A stretch of 64,000 nt of DNA. It comes from Nautilus pompilius. Taxonomy: Eukaryota > Mollusca > Cephalopoda > Nautilida > Nautilidae. Position numbers and translations under genes: made by a program. How positions within the stretch are numbered: position 1 is the stretch's first letter; every line of letters starts with the position of its first letter. The DNA is taken from assembly GCA_018389105.1 (NCBI GenBank), contig JACATO010002128.1, positions 310,001-374,000 of the forward strand. Direction: 5' to 3'. Of the stretch, positions 48,175-60,243 are shown one piece after another. The notes below the pieces were generated by a model. That model made no database searches. It was not told where the DNA came from and was given only the letters and a program-made list of their open reading frames with translations.

Positions 48175-51100
48175 CTACAAGGAACAACAAGAAACAGTTA
48201 TTCTTCCTGCAATCTGTTATCCCCTGACTGCCCGACAGGTAGAAGGTTAAGAGTGAAATAACTCAAATGATTTCATCAAAGCATAGAGCTGACTGATCAA
48301 AAAGTAAAAGTTCTCATCAGTTTATGGTCAAAGCAGATTAATCAAAGCTTTTTTTTTATGCCCACAGTTGTCAACAAATGAAAGAAAACCAAAATCTTAT
48401 AGGTTGCAAGACTATGAGCAGGAGAGTGAGTCACCACCAGTTGATAAAACCAAAGTGACCAGTCTGCCATCAAGGTTCATATTAGTCACCTGTTTGGATT
48501 GCCAAGAGTATATGCTCTACCTGTCGTGGTGTCTGAGAAATGATTATCACTAGAAAGCAATATACAATATTTAAAGATGGAGCCTATGTGTGTGTGTGTG
48601 TACATGTAAACACAATCCACACACATGGAGGCCTGCACACATGCACATTAGCTAAATAACACAGGTTTTACCGCATAAGTAAAAGCTGTTTTATCAACTA
48701 TCTTCATCACTGATTAGGTTCGGCTTAATACCACTAAAATTACTTGCTTCCACTGATCTATGATCTCAAATACATCCTTGTTCTTATCCCTGTTTGGATA
48801 ATGAACCAGCTGTTGCATTCATTTAGAATTTATCTCCTAGATAAGAAAGTATCCAAAGATGGGGAAACATCGTCAGTTAAATTGTTTGTGCATGCAATTT
48901 AAATCTGGTTTTTATCTGTTGACAGTTTAGGAAACCTTCCCACAATTCAGCGCTCTGAAAACTTTTGAATGCCTGCAAGTAGAAGTTGTAAAATATCTAT
49001 CAATCTTCAAAACCAAGGCAAATTTTTTTGCCATCTTTCTTGTTAGTGGAGTTTTAGATTTTTATTTTTTGTTGTTTTTTGAGCATTTAATTTCACTTGC
49101 CATGTTTTTAATTTGAAAATAACTGGTGATGATCAGAACCAAATCACGAGTTTTCACAGTTGCATTATTGGAAAGTTTTCTAGATTTTTTTGGCAGATAA
49201 AGATCAGATTCAAATTGCACATCTAGATGGTTCAATGTTATAGGAAGCTTCCCTTTTTTTCAAGGCTTCGTATAATTTAGATAAGATCTTTAGAAAACTA
49301 AACTTAAAAATGTTTTATTTTTCTTTATCAATTTTCTGGCCAAATTAAACTTATTGATGAAATATGAAAGTCAGAGCTGATATAAAACAGGCTGCCATTT
49401 CCTTTTGAGGAAAGTTCAACCTTTTTGGGTAAAATTAACTCAGCTGCAATAAGATCCAAATGAGTATCACTTATTTTTGATTTTCAATGCAGTTGGTTTA
49501 AGAGATTTATAGTTAAGACGAAACAGAGGAGGGATTTCTCTTGGGTATTGATTTTCTCACTAGTGATCAGTTGTTCACTGTTACAAAATCTCCATTTGTG
49601 CCATCAAGAGTTATCCAGAAAACGTTATTGATTACAGAAGCTCACACTAATAGCGCTGAAATAAAAATAGTTATCTGTCTGCATGCAAAAAACTCCCCCT
49701 TAAATTCACCTTTTCTTAATCTCAGTAGTTTTATTTATACTTTTATTCAGTTTAAAAAAAAAGACACAGACACACGCACATTAGACCCACATTGAGATGC
49801 ACACATATTTAAACACAACACAAGCATATACCTCATAGACATCTCACATCTACATGCACATATACACAGAGACATATATATGCACAACAAATGTAAACTT
49901 ATCAATGGAATATCCTGCATGTAATATATATTCAATTTATTAGTGCACACACTTATGTGTATTAGCATGTTTGTTAGAAAAGCTATGCATTACAAAATGT
50001 GTAGCAGTAAGTATATGTTAGAACTTTATCATGAACATATAAACTGATTATTATACATGAGATATGGGATATCTTAATGGCAAGCTCACAATTACAGCTG
50101 TGGATATGTATTCCTCACTTCACTTCACTTGTCCCATATAGTTTTGTTTTATTCCACAGACAGAATATTGTCTTCTTTTTATTGATGATTCTTGCTGTAC
50201 TGTAAATTACACTAATAAATTTTCTTGTATGTACATGTTTTCTGTTGCTGGAGACCGACCAGAATAGGACTTAAAGCAGCTGGATATGTATTCCAAATCC
50301 GGATTTTAATCTGCCATTAATTTATAACACTTCCTGCAATCAATGCAATACTACAAAACCTCACAATTATATTCTGCTAATGCATACATGTCTTCAGCAA
50401 TATAGCAGATGACGTAAAACACTCAAAGAAAAGACAAAAATAATGATAGAAAAGAATCAGCTTCTAAAGATTGGCAGACATTGCACTGACTGCTATTTGT
50501 ATGCAATCATGAGTTTTTGTGGCACTGCATTGTGGGAAGGTTTCTAAATTATCCAGAAACCAGATTTTAGATTGCACGCACAGCTGCTTAAGTATTGTTT
50601 CCTTTAAATTAAATGTCAGAGAAAATTTCTAACCACTAAGTTACATGGCGTATAGATGCATTCCATGGCTTTAAGCAACTTATTACAAAAAAAAAGAAAA
50701 GGTCAATCCTAAACTAGGATTACAATACCAGATGCCAAACTCCGGATGTTTCAAACAGAAGTGGCTATTGAGAGTTTTTCAGAAAAACAACATGAAATGA
50801 GCTTGTTAAATATTTCCTTAGAACTAAGATTAGTTAGCAATACAATGGAAAAATGAGAAATGCAGTTATTTAAAATTTTTAATCATTGCTGTAAACACAA
50901 AGCCAACACAGGCAACAGCATCTTTCTGTTTTTAATTAATCAGGTGAATGCCACTTTTTAAACAAAGCAGTCATGATGCTAGAGAGATAATGCAAGCTTT
51001 GATGACAGCTACTTGAAAGACAGTAATCGCTAGCTATTGAACTCACACAGTCAATGTACCGAGCACTGACTACTGATGTGACAAAAGTTTTGAAAATTAT

Positions 51101-52933
51101 TATTATCTTTTTTTTTTTTTACATATATGGATTTTCTAATACTCAAATGCCTATGTACATGTAACTACAGTGTCCTTCTAGATAGTTGGGAAACTTGTCG
51201 TTATTACAATAAGTTAATTTGCTTGTTGCAGAAAGTAGCAAATCAGCATAAGCAATAGAGTGAAATTCTTTATTTTATGAAGTACTTGGTCCAGCTGCTA
51301 CCTTCTACAGCAAAGAACCACTACCCTTTTTGGCAATGAATGAATGAAATTTTGGATCATGCACCTCTGATCAAGATTTCCCCATATCTATGAGAGAGCT
51401 TCCTTTAATTCAATCCAATTGGCAAGATGTGGACAGCTGATATTCAGATGCTCCCACCCACAGGTGCTCAATCGGATTTATATCCAAACTTTGGAGGAAC
51501 CCAGGAAAGAAGCTGAATACCTTTGTTCCTGTTCCAGGCTGCTGGTCACACAAGAGATGCAGCTTAAGCACCACCTTCTGGAAGAATGTGAGTGCTAAAT
51601 CTTAGCATTGTTGGTACAATTAAGAGATATGTCTTTAAAATAGAAAAATATGCAGAAGAATTGAGACTTTGTTTGGCAAATGCCAATTTTGTCCTTTTAC
51701 CATGCCAGATTACAGCTCATACCAAAACACTCGTGCCTCCATACTCGACCATGGATAAAGACAAATCTGAAGGAAGACCTACAGATATTAACTGCTGAAG
51801 CAGAGACTCATCAGAAAAAGAGTACATGCTGGTGCCTTATAATAGTACTTTTAATGTCTTTATGCCTGTTGGACAGAAAAAGGTTTCTTTCATGCTACAC
51901 ACCACCAGAGGCGAAGCACTGAAGATAATAATGGATCATTTTTTGGTTCATTTCTGTTGTAGGGACGATGTCAGCAGAAGAATCTTGCCTCTGGGTGTGG
52001 ACGCGAAGAGCAGAGACATTCTTGTTCTGGCATCACTGTTGAGGGCCATGCCAGATCTTTTTCCACAGCAGTGAGATTTGCCTTAGTAGATTTTATGATA
52101 CTGGCCACATATTCACAAAAATTGTAGAGATGTTTGACATTCTATTGACCATGGTTACATCCTGAACAGCCTGTGATATGACTTTAGATAAGCGCTAATA
52201 TTACATGATCTGCCAGTTTTTGACATGATGACAGTGCACACTTGTTATCTTCCAACCTAGACATGATCACACTTGAAATATGTAAACTTTGGTCAGATAC
52301 ATTCATTTGTGCAGATGGCCAAATCAATATGGCAGTTAATATATTGATTTATGTTGGTGAATCCTCATTTATGTGTATTTCCATAAATATTCGTCATTGC
52401 TGTCATCAATATAGAGCATACTTTAACACAGTGACTACAAAGATTAACAAAGATAGCATAAGAATCTAGGCTTCAGAATTTTAAATAAGCTTCTCCTACT
52501 GATAATTATGGAAATGTAACCACAATGCAATGCTGCAAAAACTAACCCTCTCCAAAACAAACTTTTGAACTAAATAGAGACACGATCCTCACTTTTGTTT
52601 GTTGTCGTTTTCTGTGTAATTATAAATATTATTACAGTTAACATGTCCAAAATGATAAACTCCAACATGTTTTGTGGAACTTAACTTTTAGCCAAGTTTT
52701 ACTAAATAAAATGGCAGGTTGTGGGGAACACTTTTTTTTTTAAAATTATAGCCTGACAGACATCTGTTCTGGATGATCACCCAAGCAAAGTTAAAAAACA
52801 TTAATTTTATTTGAAAACAAAAGTTATTTTTCCTTGGCTGGTTTTGAGTTGATGCTATTATACTACATCTCAGCGAGCAGCTCTTTTCATCTAAATTTGC
52901 AGCATAATTACAGGTGTTATAAGTCTCCCTTAC
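48175..52933 (-). other. Anoctamin-7-like intron
   Basis: The largest intron seen (about 4.8 kb). Contains a retro-insertion at 50115-50280, short CA/TG runs and long AT-rich DNA. The interval 51290-52240 is less AT-rich and looks like an old repeat, but I could not assign it. Confidence 0.6.
50115..50280 (-). mobile_element. 166-bp retro-insertion with 14-bp target duplication (likely 5'-truncated LINE)
   Basis: Flanked by TGGATATGTATTCC at 50101-50114 and 50281-50294. On the minus strand it ends in GGGACAAGTGAAGTGAAGTG, identical over 23 nt to the 3' end of the SINE at 40737-40949. The body is unrelated to that SINE and has no tRNA-like head, which fits the 3' UTR of the partner LINE cut short at its 5' end. 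Confidence 0.8.
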
Positions 52934-53099
52934 CTAACCAAGCAAAATAGATGGCAATCTTCTCTCCAAAGTATTCTCTGATGTGGTCCAGTGGCTGGTA
53001 CTTGTACCAGCATCCCCACCGACCCCAGTACCAATACAGGACCTGACGCGTATTTAGCTCCTCAGGAGCTACATAGTGCTGTGGTTTCTCATAAGGACC
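52934..53099 (-). CDS. Anoctamin-7-like exon (pre-TM1, cytosolic)
   Basis: Encodes GPYEKPQHYVAPEELNTRQV, then WYKYQPLDHIREYFGEKIAI and YFAWL. YKYQPLD(H/L)IR.YFGEK is a family-wide block directly before TM1. Starts at a codon boundary and ends with one base of a Gly codon. Donor GTAAGG. Confidence 0.95.
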
Positions 53100-53261
53100 C
53101 TGGTTAATTACAGAAAATAAGAGATCTCCATTACAATGTTCAAAGATACATTTGTTTAACAGATATATTTTCTTTTTTTTTAAATTAATGAATGGAAGAG
53201 AGAGAAAGAGAGAGATATGATGTCATCACAGAGAGATGACATCAATATAGAGAGATATGAC

Positions 53262-53284
53262 GTCAGCACACACACACACACACA
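53262..53284. repeat. (CA)n microsatellite
   Basis: A CA dinucleotide run with GA-rich flanks, in the short intron between the exons at 52934-53099 and 53462-53630. Confidence 0.85.
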
Positions 53285-53461
53285 CTCAGAGAAAGAAGCA
53301 ATTTTAAAGTAAAAAGAAAATCTAGGAAAATTTCTCTTATTATCTAAACATTTTCAAATTTATTATTTCTCAGACTTAAAAAGGAACAACCGATTCCCTT
53401 TTGATGAAGAAAGGAAAAAAAAACAAAACAAAACAGATACAAAAGATTGTACTGTACATAC

Positions 53462-53630
53462 ATCATGGAGAGGAAAAGCAGCTGAATATGTCCCTTCCTC
53501 AACTAGTCGTTCAATGCCAATTTCCGCTCGTTTCCTCTTGCCATAGGTGGATGTCAGTAGAATTTCCCAGACCACTCTACTTCTCTGTGTGCTTGTGAAG
53601 TAGGTATCATGGTCATCACTTCCTAGGAAT
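53462..53630 (-). CDS. Anoctamin-7-like exon (dimerisation domain, FTSTQR)
   Basis: Encodes FLGSDDHDTYFTSTQRSRVV, then WEILLTSTYG and EGTYSAAFPLHD. (F)FTS..R...(V/I)..IL and AAFPLHD are conserved in the cytosolic anoctamin dimerisation domain. Acceptor CTTTCAG, donor GTATGT. Confidence 0.95.
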
Positions 53631-53823
53631 CTGAAAGTGCAAACAGATTCTTTTTTCACTATCAGTCCAATAGATCAGAATCTATAATACAGCAAAATAT
53701 CCATGCAACAAACAAATATAAAAACGGTAGATCCGGGGCAGTACAACAGAGAATTTATCCATGCTGTGCATCTATAGAAGAGAAGTGCCATTTCAGTGGA
53801 ATGATGGAAATGATTTTCACAGC

Positions 53824-53842
53824 TTGAGAGAGAGAGAGAGCT

Positions 53843-53892
<50 letters not shown>

Positions 53893-53932
53893 AGAGAGAG
53901 ATGAGAGAGGGAGGAAGAGAGAGAGAGGGAGG

Positions 53933-53970
<38 letters not shown>
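53824..53970. repeat. Long (GA)n / (CT)n tract
   Basis: About 147 bp of GA repeats with occasional T or GG. On the minus strand it is a long pyrimidine tract ending roughly 190 bases upstream of the acceptor of the exon at 53462-53630. The minus-strand open frame across it is a repeat artefact. Confidence 0.95.
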
Positions 53971-53974
<4 letters not shown>

Positions 53975-54409
53975 CAATTATTTCCAAACAAAATAATTAA
54001 ATGATACCATTATCTTGAATGTTGAATGCTTTTATATGAATGAAGTGGCACCCAGTCACATGATGACAACAATTTTCACAGCACAGCTTTCAGGAAAGAG
54101 AAACACTTTAAAATTATTTATAAACAAAATAATATTGCAGCTTGTCTCAGTCAGTTGCTACACTTTGCATCATAAGCATGTAGGGGCAAACAGCTGCGAC
54201 CCTGTTACCTGACTTTCTGCTAGAAAAGTTGCAAATATAATTTTAGCAAACATCTTGATGCATAAAATGTTAAATGAATAAATGCTACAGAGCCAAATAC
54301 CCGAAGTCAAAAGCGTGTTTTATAAAAAAAAAACAAAAACAAATTCAACATGGATCTAAGTCACTGATGGATTTTTTTTTTGTGTATGTAAACAGATGCT
54401 GACAAAGTA

Positions 54410-54700
54410 GACAACAGCCCTGGTGTGGGAGTGCAGTGCCAGTTATCTGATTCCTGCACCACAGGGACCTGGCACTAAGAACCTGAGTGGAGAAATCCCC
54501 AGACTCCCTTTTTTTCAGATGAAGGGAGAACTTAGAGGAAACCCACACACCTGGCTGGTAAATAAGAGTGAGAGAAAACCACATCAAGGGAGTTCACCAA
54601 AACTGAACTGGTCCTGCAAGAAGGGAACTTAGGGAGGCTCTCCGCCTCAGCAGTCCAGTAAGCTAATCAACCACCAAACCACCGCGCCAGCCATCGGTGG
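54410..54700 (-). mobile_element. tRNA-derived SINE (minus orientation)
   Basis: The minus strand begins GGCTGGCGCGGTGGTTTGGT, then TGGTTGATTAGCTTACTGGA (A-box region). The body contains ACTCTTATTTACCAGCC and GTGGGTTTCC. Related in layout to the elements at 38.6, 55.1 and 60.1 kb. Confidence 0.65.
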
Positions 54701-55034
54701 TGACAAAAATAAAGAAACCAGTTGGACTGAAGTTTTCGTTCTCTATAAACTCCACAAAATCCACTGTCGGCAATACCAATTTACACGATAAATAAATTGT
54801 AAATCACATATTATGTTATATTATATTAAAAATCCCATTCTGACACCACCAATGAATGCCATTCAGTTCTTTAATATTATATAAATACCCTCATGCAAGA
54901 TGTCACAATACTTCCTGAGGACCCTGGCAACGATTTTTCTCATTAAAGGCCACCATTAACAGCGCTGGTAATAAAATTATTGGAAAGAAAATGGGACCAG
55001 GGTCATTATTGCTCTTATATCCATTGGCAATCTT

Positions 55035-55270
55035 ATAGAGGGAGTGGTGGTTAGCAGTCTGGTGATTAGACTCTTTGACTGCCCTGGTTGAGGGCCCGCA
55101 GGTCAGGACTGGTTGGGTTTGGCCATGCCTATTTGCCCTGGTTTCTTCTCGGTTTTCTTCACCAAGCCACCAATTCCGGGTAAGTGTGATGGAGGGTCTG
55201 CAGGTAACCCCTGACTGGCCAGTACCCTGAAGAAACATGCTATGAAAACTCAGGTAACTTGCCTTGTCCC
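55035..55270 (+). mobile_element. tRNA-derived SINE (plus orientation)
   Basis: Begins GGAGTGGTGGTTAGCAGTCT, then GGTGATTAGACTCTTTGACT and a B-box-like region. A body with TTCTTCTCGGTTTTCTTCACC follows, resembling the other SINE copies. A (CA)n run follows at 55274-55295. Confidence 0.6.
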
Positions 55271-55273
55271 CAA

Positions 55274-55295
55274 GACACACACACACACACACACC
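55274..55295. repeat. (CA)n microsatellite
   Basis: A CA dinucleotide run directly after the SINE, possibly grown from its tail. Confidence 0.85.
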
Positions 55296-55622
55296 ACCTT
55301 ACTGCTTTTAGGTCGTTGCTGTGAAGCCCCCCCCCACCTGGGGGGAGCCTGGCTGGAATTTGACAAAAAGGCCAACCTTATGTACTAAAATTTTTGAGCA
55401 TATAAAAATAAAAGGTCCCCACCCAGTAAACACGGGAGATAATATTAACACCAAGTCAGTAGCGTGAACTGAGACTGGTTTGGAAAGAGATGGATTGCAC
55501 GATCCAGTAACATTTGTAGCGGCAACTGAGATGAAAAGCTTAAAATTCCCTGTAAATGCTGCTGGAGGATGAGGGGGAAAAAAAAAAGGGAGGGTGTGTT
55601 AGGGACACGCGAAGACACTCAC

Positions 55623-55759
55623 TTTTCCAGTTTGGAGGTTTTGAACTGACAGGTGTAGTAATCCAGTGGTTGGTTGGGCATGGTCTGCTTCATCAGGTTT
55701 GGGATTTTCAGAGCACTTAGCAACTGCCCCGACCAGTTGCTGCTTGGGTTTGGGTGGGC
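55623..55759 (-). CDS. Anoctamin-7-like exon (N-terminal domain)
   Basis: Encodes AHPNPSSNWSGQLLSALKIP, then QPLDYYTCQFKTSKLEK. Matches the ANO7 segment with SNWS and (D/E)YY(T/S)C.F. Acceptor TTTTGCAG, donor GTGAGT; leaves two bases of a Lys codon. Confidence 0.9.
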
Positions 55760-58700
55760 CTGCAAAACAGAAGTCTGAAAACTGACAGGAGCCGGGTCTG
55801 AGAAAGAAAAAAAAAACGAACAAAAACTAAATTAATTTAATTGGCAGCAGGTCAGACATGCTTAGAACAAATTCTCGTCTGTCTGATTTATCCTCTCTCC
55901 CTTGGCCAGAGTTAAAGGTCGTGGGTATTCGGCACATGTTAGACACGTGTTGGAGACGCATTTAAAAATGGCTAGAACAACATGGCTGGTGAGCAGAGGG
56001 CAACCGGGTCAACCACGTAAATTACACGAGAACCTCCAGAGTTCTTATTGAAAATACGAGGAAGATTGTGTGTGCACTGTGACTGAAGAAACAAGCTTAC
56101 GATTTATAATAAAAAACATCTTAAAAAATCCAAAGCTACAAAAGACTATACTTCAGGAAATTATACTTCTTCTGAGTAACCAGTGACCAGACCGACCTCT
56201 CTTGGGGTGTGTGATCCAGGCAAGGAAACCACTTTATGTTGAAGATATTGACGTATTAAGAAAATTCCAAGGTTTATCAGCAATACAGATAATAATCTCA
56301 GTTGTGAGGAAGAACTGTACAGATCCACGACCAACATCATGATGATGAGACTGGAGTTGTTATAATATTTTATGAAAGATGGGTTCTTTATTACATGAAC
56401 TACACTTCATACAGGAAACCACTGTGGTTAGTTGTTAGGGAAAAAAACAACAAAAACTCTCATCGCTAGTGTTTGCAAATTTCAGTTATATTCTCAACTT
56501 GAGGTGGTCATGTGAAATGCTGCACATAGGAATCAAAGAGTGGGGGAAGATTGGAATTATGTGAAACAATTATGCACTGTTAAAAGTCCAACATGGAGAT
56601 AATGCTTTGGCTTTTAGTTCTACCTTGTGCCAGAAGGCTTTCATCTGTTCAGAACAATAAAAACACGCATTAGATGGCTAACATTTGGTCAGTTGATGCA
56701 TCATTGAGTGCGCATGGCTATGCAGTCAACAGAACAGAAAACTACATGTTTGCAAGGATTCAAAGTGTGAAGAGTGAAATGTTACCTGACTGTAGTTGTT
56801 CTGTTCAGTAATCCACCTGCATTGGTACCTTTCAAATTATGGATGATAAACTCTGAAGGGCAGACAGAACACCTCAGAAGACATCTCGAGCCACCCCTTG
56901 TACAAACTAAGGCTGGCTTCACAGACTTCTGCCCAAAACTTCAAGCATTTTTTATCTCACTTTGTCAAACCCTCACTAGATAGAACTACCCTTAATAGAT
57001 GCTCTCTGCCTTCCCCCAAGTATTTCCCAACCTAGCCCTTTAACTAATGAAAAATTTAAGCATATATCTATTTTGATCCTAATGAAAACTGGTTGCTGTA
57101 TGTTCTGGTTGTATTTTACAAAGCCACTGCTAATGCGAATGTGATTCTTAATAAAGGTTCTGGATAAAATAAAATAAATAAGCAAGCTTTTCTTGGCATC
57201 TTCAGGAGATAAAGGGTTAAGTATCCCCAAAAATGAACTATACTTTATTTATTGCATGTGTAAGATTTGTAATAAATTCTTGTTTGTTAAATATCTTTTG
57301 AAAGAAGTTAATGGGTGAAGTGTATTTAATCAAGTAAAACCTCACCTCACCTCATCTCTATCTCTTCACAAACACCTGTTTGATAACCAAGTGAACCAAC
57401 CAACCAACCAACCACCTCCAAATTTGACACCAAAGCATTTCTAGTAGTGAAATACCAGAGATGAAGTTAAGAAGAAGCAAAGCCAGCATCTTTAGAAGAT
57501 TTTGAGCAAGGGTTAATCAATCTATACAATGATAATGCTCATCACCTGATAAGAATTTTAAATCTTTTCAAGCTGCAAGTCCACACAAAAGTTTGGTATT
57601 ATTTTTAATGGTAATATTATTAACTCTTTAACTGCTAAAGTTCCCAAAGTAAAGGTAATCTACAAATAATTTTACATCATTAAAAGCATACATATTTATG
57701 TTAAATATATCATGGGAAATGCATTTTCACTTTCTATTCACATTTATTTTTAAAGCTTGACTTTTAAATCCAAGCAGAATTTTTTCACTTTTCCTTCCCT
57801 CTTTTCCAGTCCAGAAACCTCTACACGCAAAATGCTTACCGTCATTAAAGCACCTGTTGCTAAAAGTAGAATAAAACAACAAAAAAACACAAACAAACTT
57901 ACCTCTGTTGATATCTACAAGTTTTAAAAATAAAATATTTATTTTGCCATTTAAAAACCAAAATATAACACTCCTTTATAAATATATACAACCAAGATGA
58001 TAGCCAGTACATTTTTTCTTTGTTGTTTTCTCCTCATCTGATGCCTGTAAGAGTTTTATTCAATTTGTTCTTTTGGTAGGAGGAAAAAACAAAACTAACA
58101 GCATCATAAATGCAATAAGATTCCCTTGTCTGCAATTAAAAATCTCCAATTCTTGTCGTTTTCATTTATTTGAAAATGTAACATTGTGCCGACTAAGATG
58201 GAATGCGGTTGATGTGTTTTCCTTTTTTAAAAAAAATTCACAACAGAAAAAAATGTAATAATTTATGCGCTGCACTTGCACATTTAAAAGATGCATTTAA
58301 TGATGTGAACGTGTTCTGGAACACAGGAAATCTTCAGACTGTTGTGCAGAAAAAACGGAAAGAGCTTACAAAAGGATCTAGACTAGGGGAGAATGGCTGG
58401 GGCCAGTTGTTACAGAAACACTAATTCTTAATTAAGTGTAAGACGAGTTATAATTGGCGAACTTAGATGGAGGGTCAAGGCACTGCAACAACCAGCCCTC
58501 ATCTTCCCTATAATGTTTTCTAATTTAATATGGATGACACTTGTCACAGCATTACTGATGAACAATGGATTGTCAAAAGAATTCCTGATTAGGTAAATGT
58601 GTTTTCAAAGTGGTAAACTAATCTAGTGCTGCCATTATGGTCATTTTTGGAAATACTGTAAAGTAGGATATGATTTTACCATGTGCAGGTGTGAATTCTG

Positions 58701-59171
58701 TACACCGATTTACCTTTGGTCTGCACATTTAACAAAGCAAACATCTGCTTACATCCTAGGGCTTTGGACTCAAACCCTATGCTGTGATCTCTACCAGAAC
58801 CAACAACAACATATAAATTCCTATAAAATAAATGGGCTGGGCTATTTGCAAATCAAACTGATGTTTAGGGCATAGTGTTTCCACCATTATATTATTAGAT
58901 TTGAATATGTTTGTTAAAAGATCTCTAACAGCTGCCACAATGGCAACTTGAAAAAAATTCATTGTTGTTAAAATATGCAAGAAAAATGCTCCATACTGAC
59001 TAGACTGCTTGGCAGCAAGATAAACATGTCAATACATTCTCTGTATAGTCAGTGTTCATTCAGTCATCATCACTTCCTTCATAAAAGAAAACATTTTCCT
59101 ATTTTTGCACCACTGTCAGCTGTAAGTCAGAGGAAGAATCCATGTTCACTGTGTAAGATCATTGTACATAC
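55760..59171 (-). other. Anoctamin-7-like intron
   Basis: No missing exon is expected, since the protein reads continuously from APLQ to AHPNP. Holds one fold-back MITE copy near its right end. Confidence 0.6.
58382..58512. mobile_element. Fold-back MITE copy (family A), shortened
   Basis: TAGGGGAGAATGGCTGGGGC, then AGTTGTTACAGAAACACTAA on the left. The right end is CACTGCAACAACCAGCCCTC, then TCTTCCCTATA. Confidence 0.7.
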
Positions 59172-59279
59172 CTGAAGCGGTGCTCTAAAACACAGATGCT
59201 CTGCATAGAAGCACAGTACTGGCCAGGGAGCGTGCAGCTTAATGAAGTGAAGTATAATCTTTCCACTTTCCACAAATTC
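59172..59279 (-). CDS. Anoctamin-7-like exon, most upstream one seen
   Basis: Thirty-six codons in phase 0: EFVESGKIILHFIKLHAPWP, then VLCFYAEHLCFRAPLQ. The VLC.YAE.L..(K/R).PLQ pattern fits the ANO N-terminal domain. Acceptor TTTTCAG, donor GTATGT. The exons before it, carrying the start codon, were not found up to 64000. Confidence 0.88.
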
Positions 59280-60059
59280 CTGAAAACACAACAGAAATGA
59301 ACAACAATCAAATAAATCTGTTGATAATTATGCATTCAGCAACAACAAAGGGGGTAATAGATGACGTTAGTATCTCCATGGTATTTGTGTTAAACTTTCT
59401 TCTCTATCTATCAGTTATTTAAAAATGCTTTTATCCCACGGTGGTGTGACAGGCACAAATATTTTAAAAATCTTTGGATGATACTATAATCTATGCAAAG
59501 GTTAACAGTCAGAAAGAAAGGGGAAAGTTTCAGATGAACCTGAATGATTTATTAAATTTGTCACTAAAATGGAAATGGGAGTCTAACACTAAAAACTGTA
59601 AAATTATTCGCACAAAAATTCTAGAGTAAATTATAATATTCCAGACACTAAATTAAACAACAGAATTCTAGGTTATTTTTTAAAACATAAATAAACGTAA
59701 TTGAGCAGCTAACAATGCTACCAGAATTCATCATGTCTAGATATGGGAGGAAACTGAAGGAAACCGAGAAAGGAAATACCAACAGACATGGATGGCACCA
59801 ACGTCTTTAGTTACTAACCACACAGTTTCAAATTATTCCAGACACCACTGACAAACAAAACGTGCATCTTTACTTCCAGTCTTCATTATCCGAATGATAA
59901 ATAAATGGTCATCATTGTTGTACACTTCATTACATTTCCCTGGTTACGAGTGGTGATCCCCTTCTTGGTTACGAGATCAAGGATCACGTGCTTACATAGT
60001 CCCCTCTCAACATGGGGAAGGTCATGAGAAAGTCCCTAGTAAAACACTTTATTTATAAG

Positions 60060-60243
60060 ATGCAGAAAGAAATGGGAGTGAGCAGAATGAACTCCTTGTG
60101 GTTAGCTGGTGAAGAAGGATGAGGAAGAACCATGCTGGATTGCTACACCGAACCAAGTTGGTTCTGACTTGGATTTCAACTTGGGCCGTCAATCTCAGCA
60201 GCTGAGTAATCTGACTGCCAGACCACTGCATTCCTCGAATAAA
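60060..60243 (-). mobile_element. tRNA-derived SINE fragment (minus orientation)
   Basis: The minus strand reads GCAGTGGTCTGGCAGTCAGA, then TTACTCAGCTGCTGAGATTG and GTTGAAATCC (B-box-like). It resembles the SINE heads at 38.7 and 54.7 kb. Confidence 0.55.

Larger units (their letters stand above)
30120..59279 (-). other. Anoctamin-7-like (TMEM16) gene, 18 exons seen, 5' end missing
   Basis: Exons in transcript order: 59172-59279, 55623-55759, 53462-53630, 52934-53099, 48084-48174, 47571-47737, 43158-43240, 39075-39213, 37964-38159, 36468-36579, 35596-35650, 35065-35162, 34132-34256, 33731-33936, 31900-32033, 31304-31394, 30311-30442 and 30120-30194. Together they make 2,284 coding bases, or 760 residues plus stop if one surplus base in 39075-39213 is ignored. 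Human ANO7 is about 930 residues, so roughly 170 N-terminal residues, including the usual RIDFVL-type segment, are not in the window. TMEM16 proteins are dimeric ten-pass membrane proteins acting as Ca2+-activated anion channels or phospholipid scramblases. All six Ca2+ ligands are present: Asn and Glu in INNIQE, two Glu in EYLEM, Glu and Asp in EIRLD. The best match in memory is ANO7 ([38 protein letters not shown]). Every other junction is GT-AG with matching phase. Confidence 0.9.

Noticed and set aside
53675..53977. Ser/Leu-rich minus-strand frame
   Set aside because: Mostly translation of the CT repeat.
54903..55292. 129-codon minus-strand frame
   Set aside because: Overlaps a plus-strand tRNA-derived SINE and a CA repeat.
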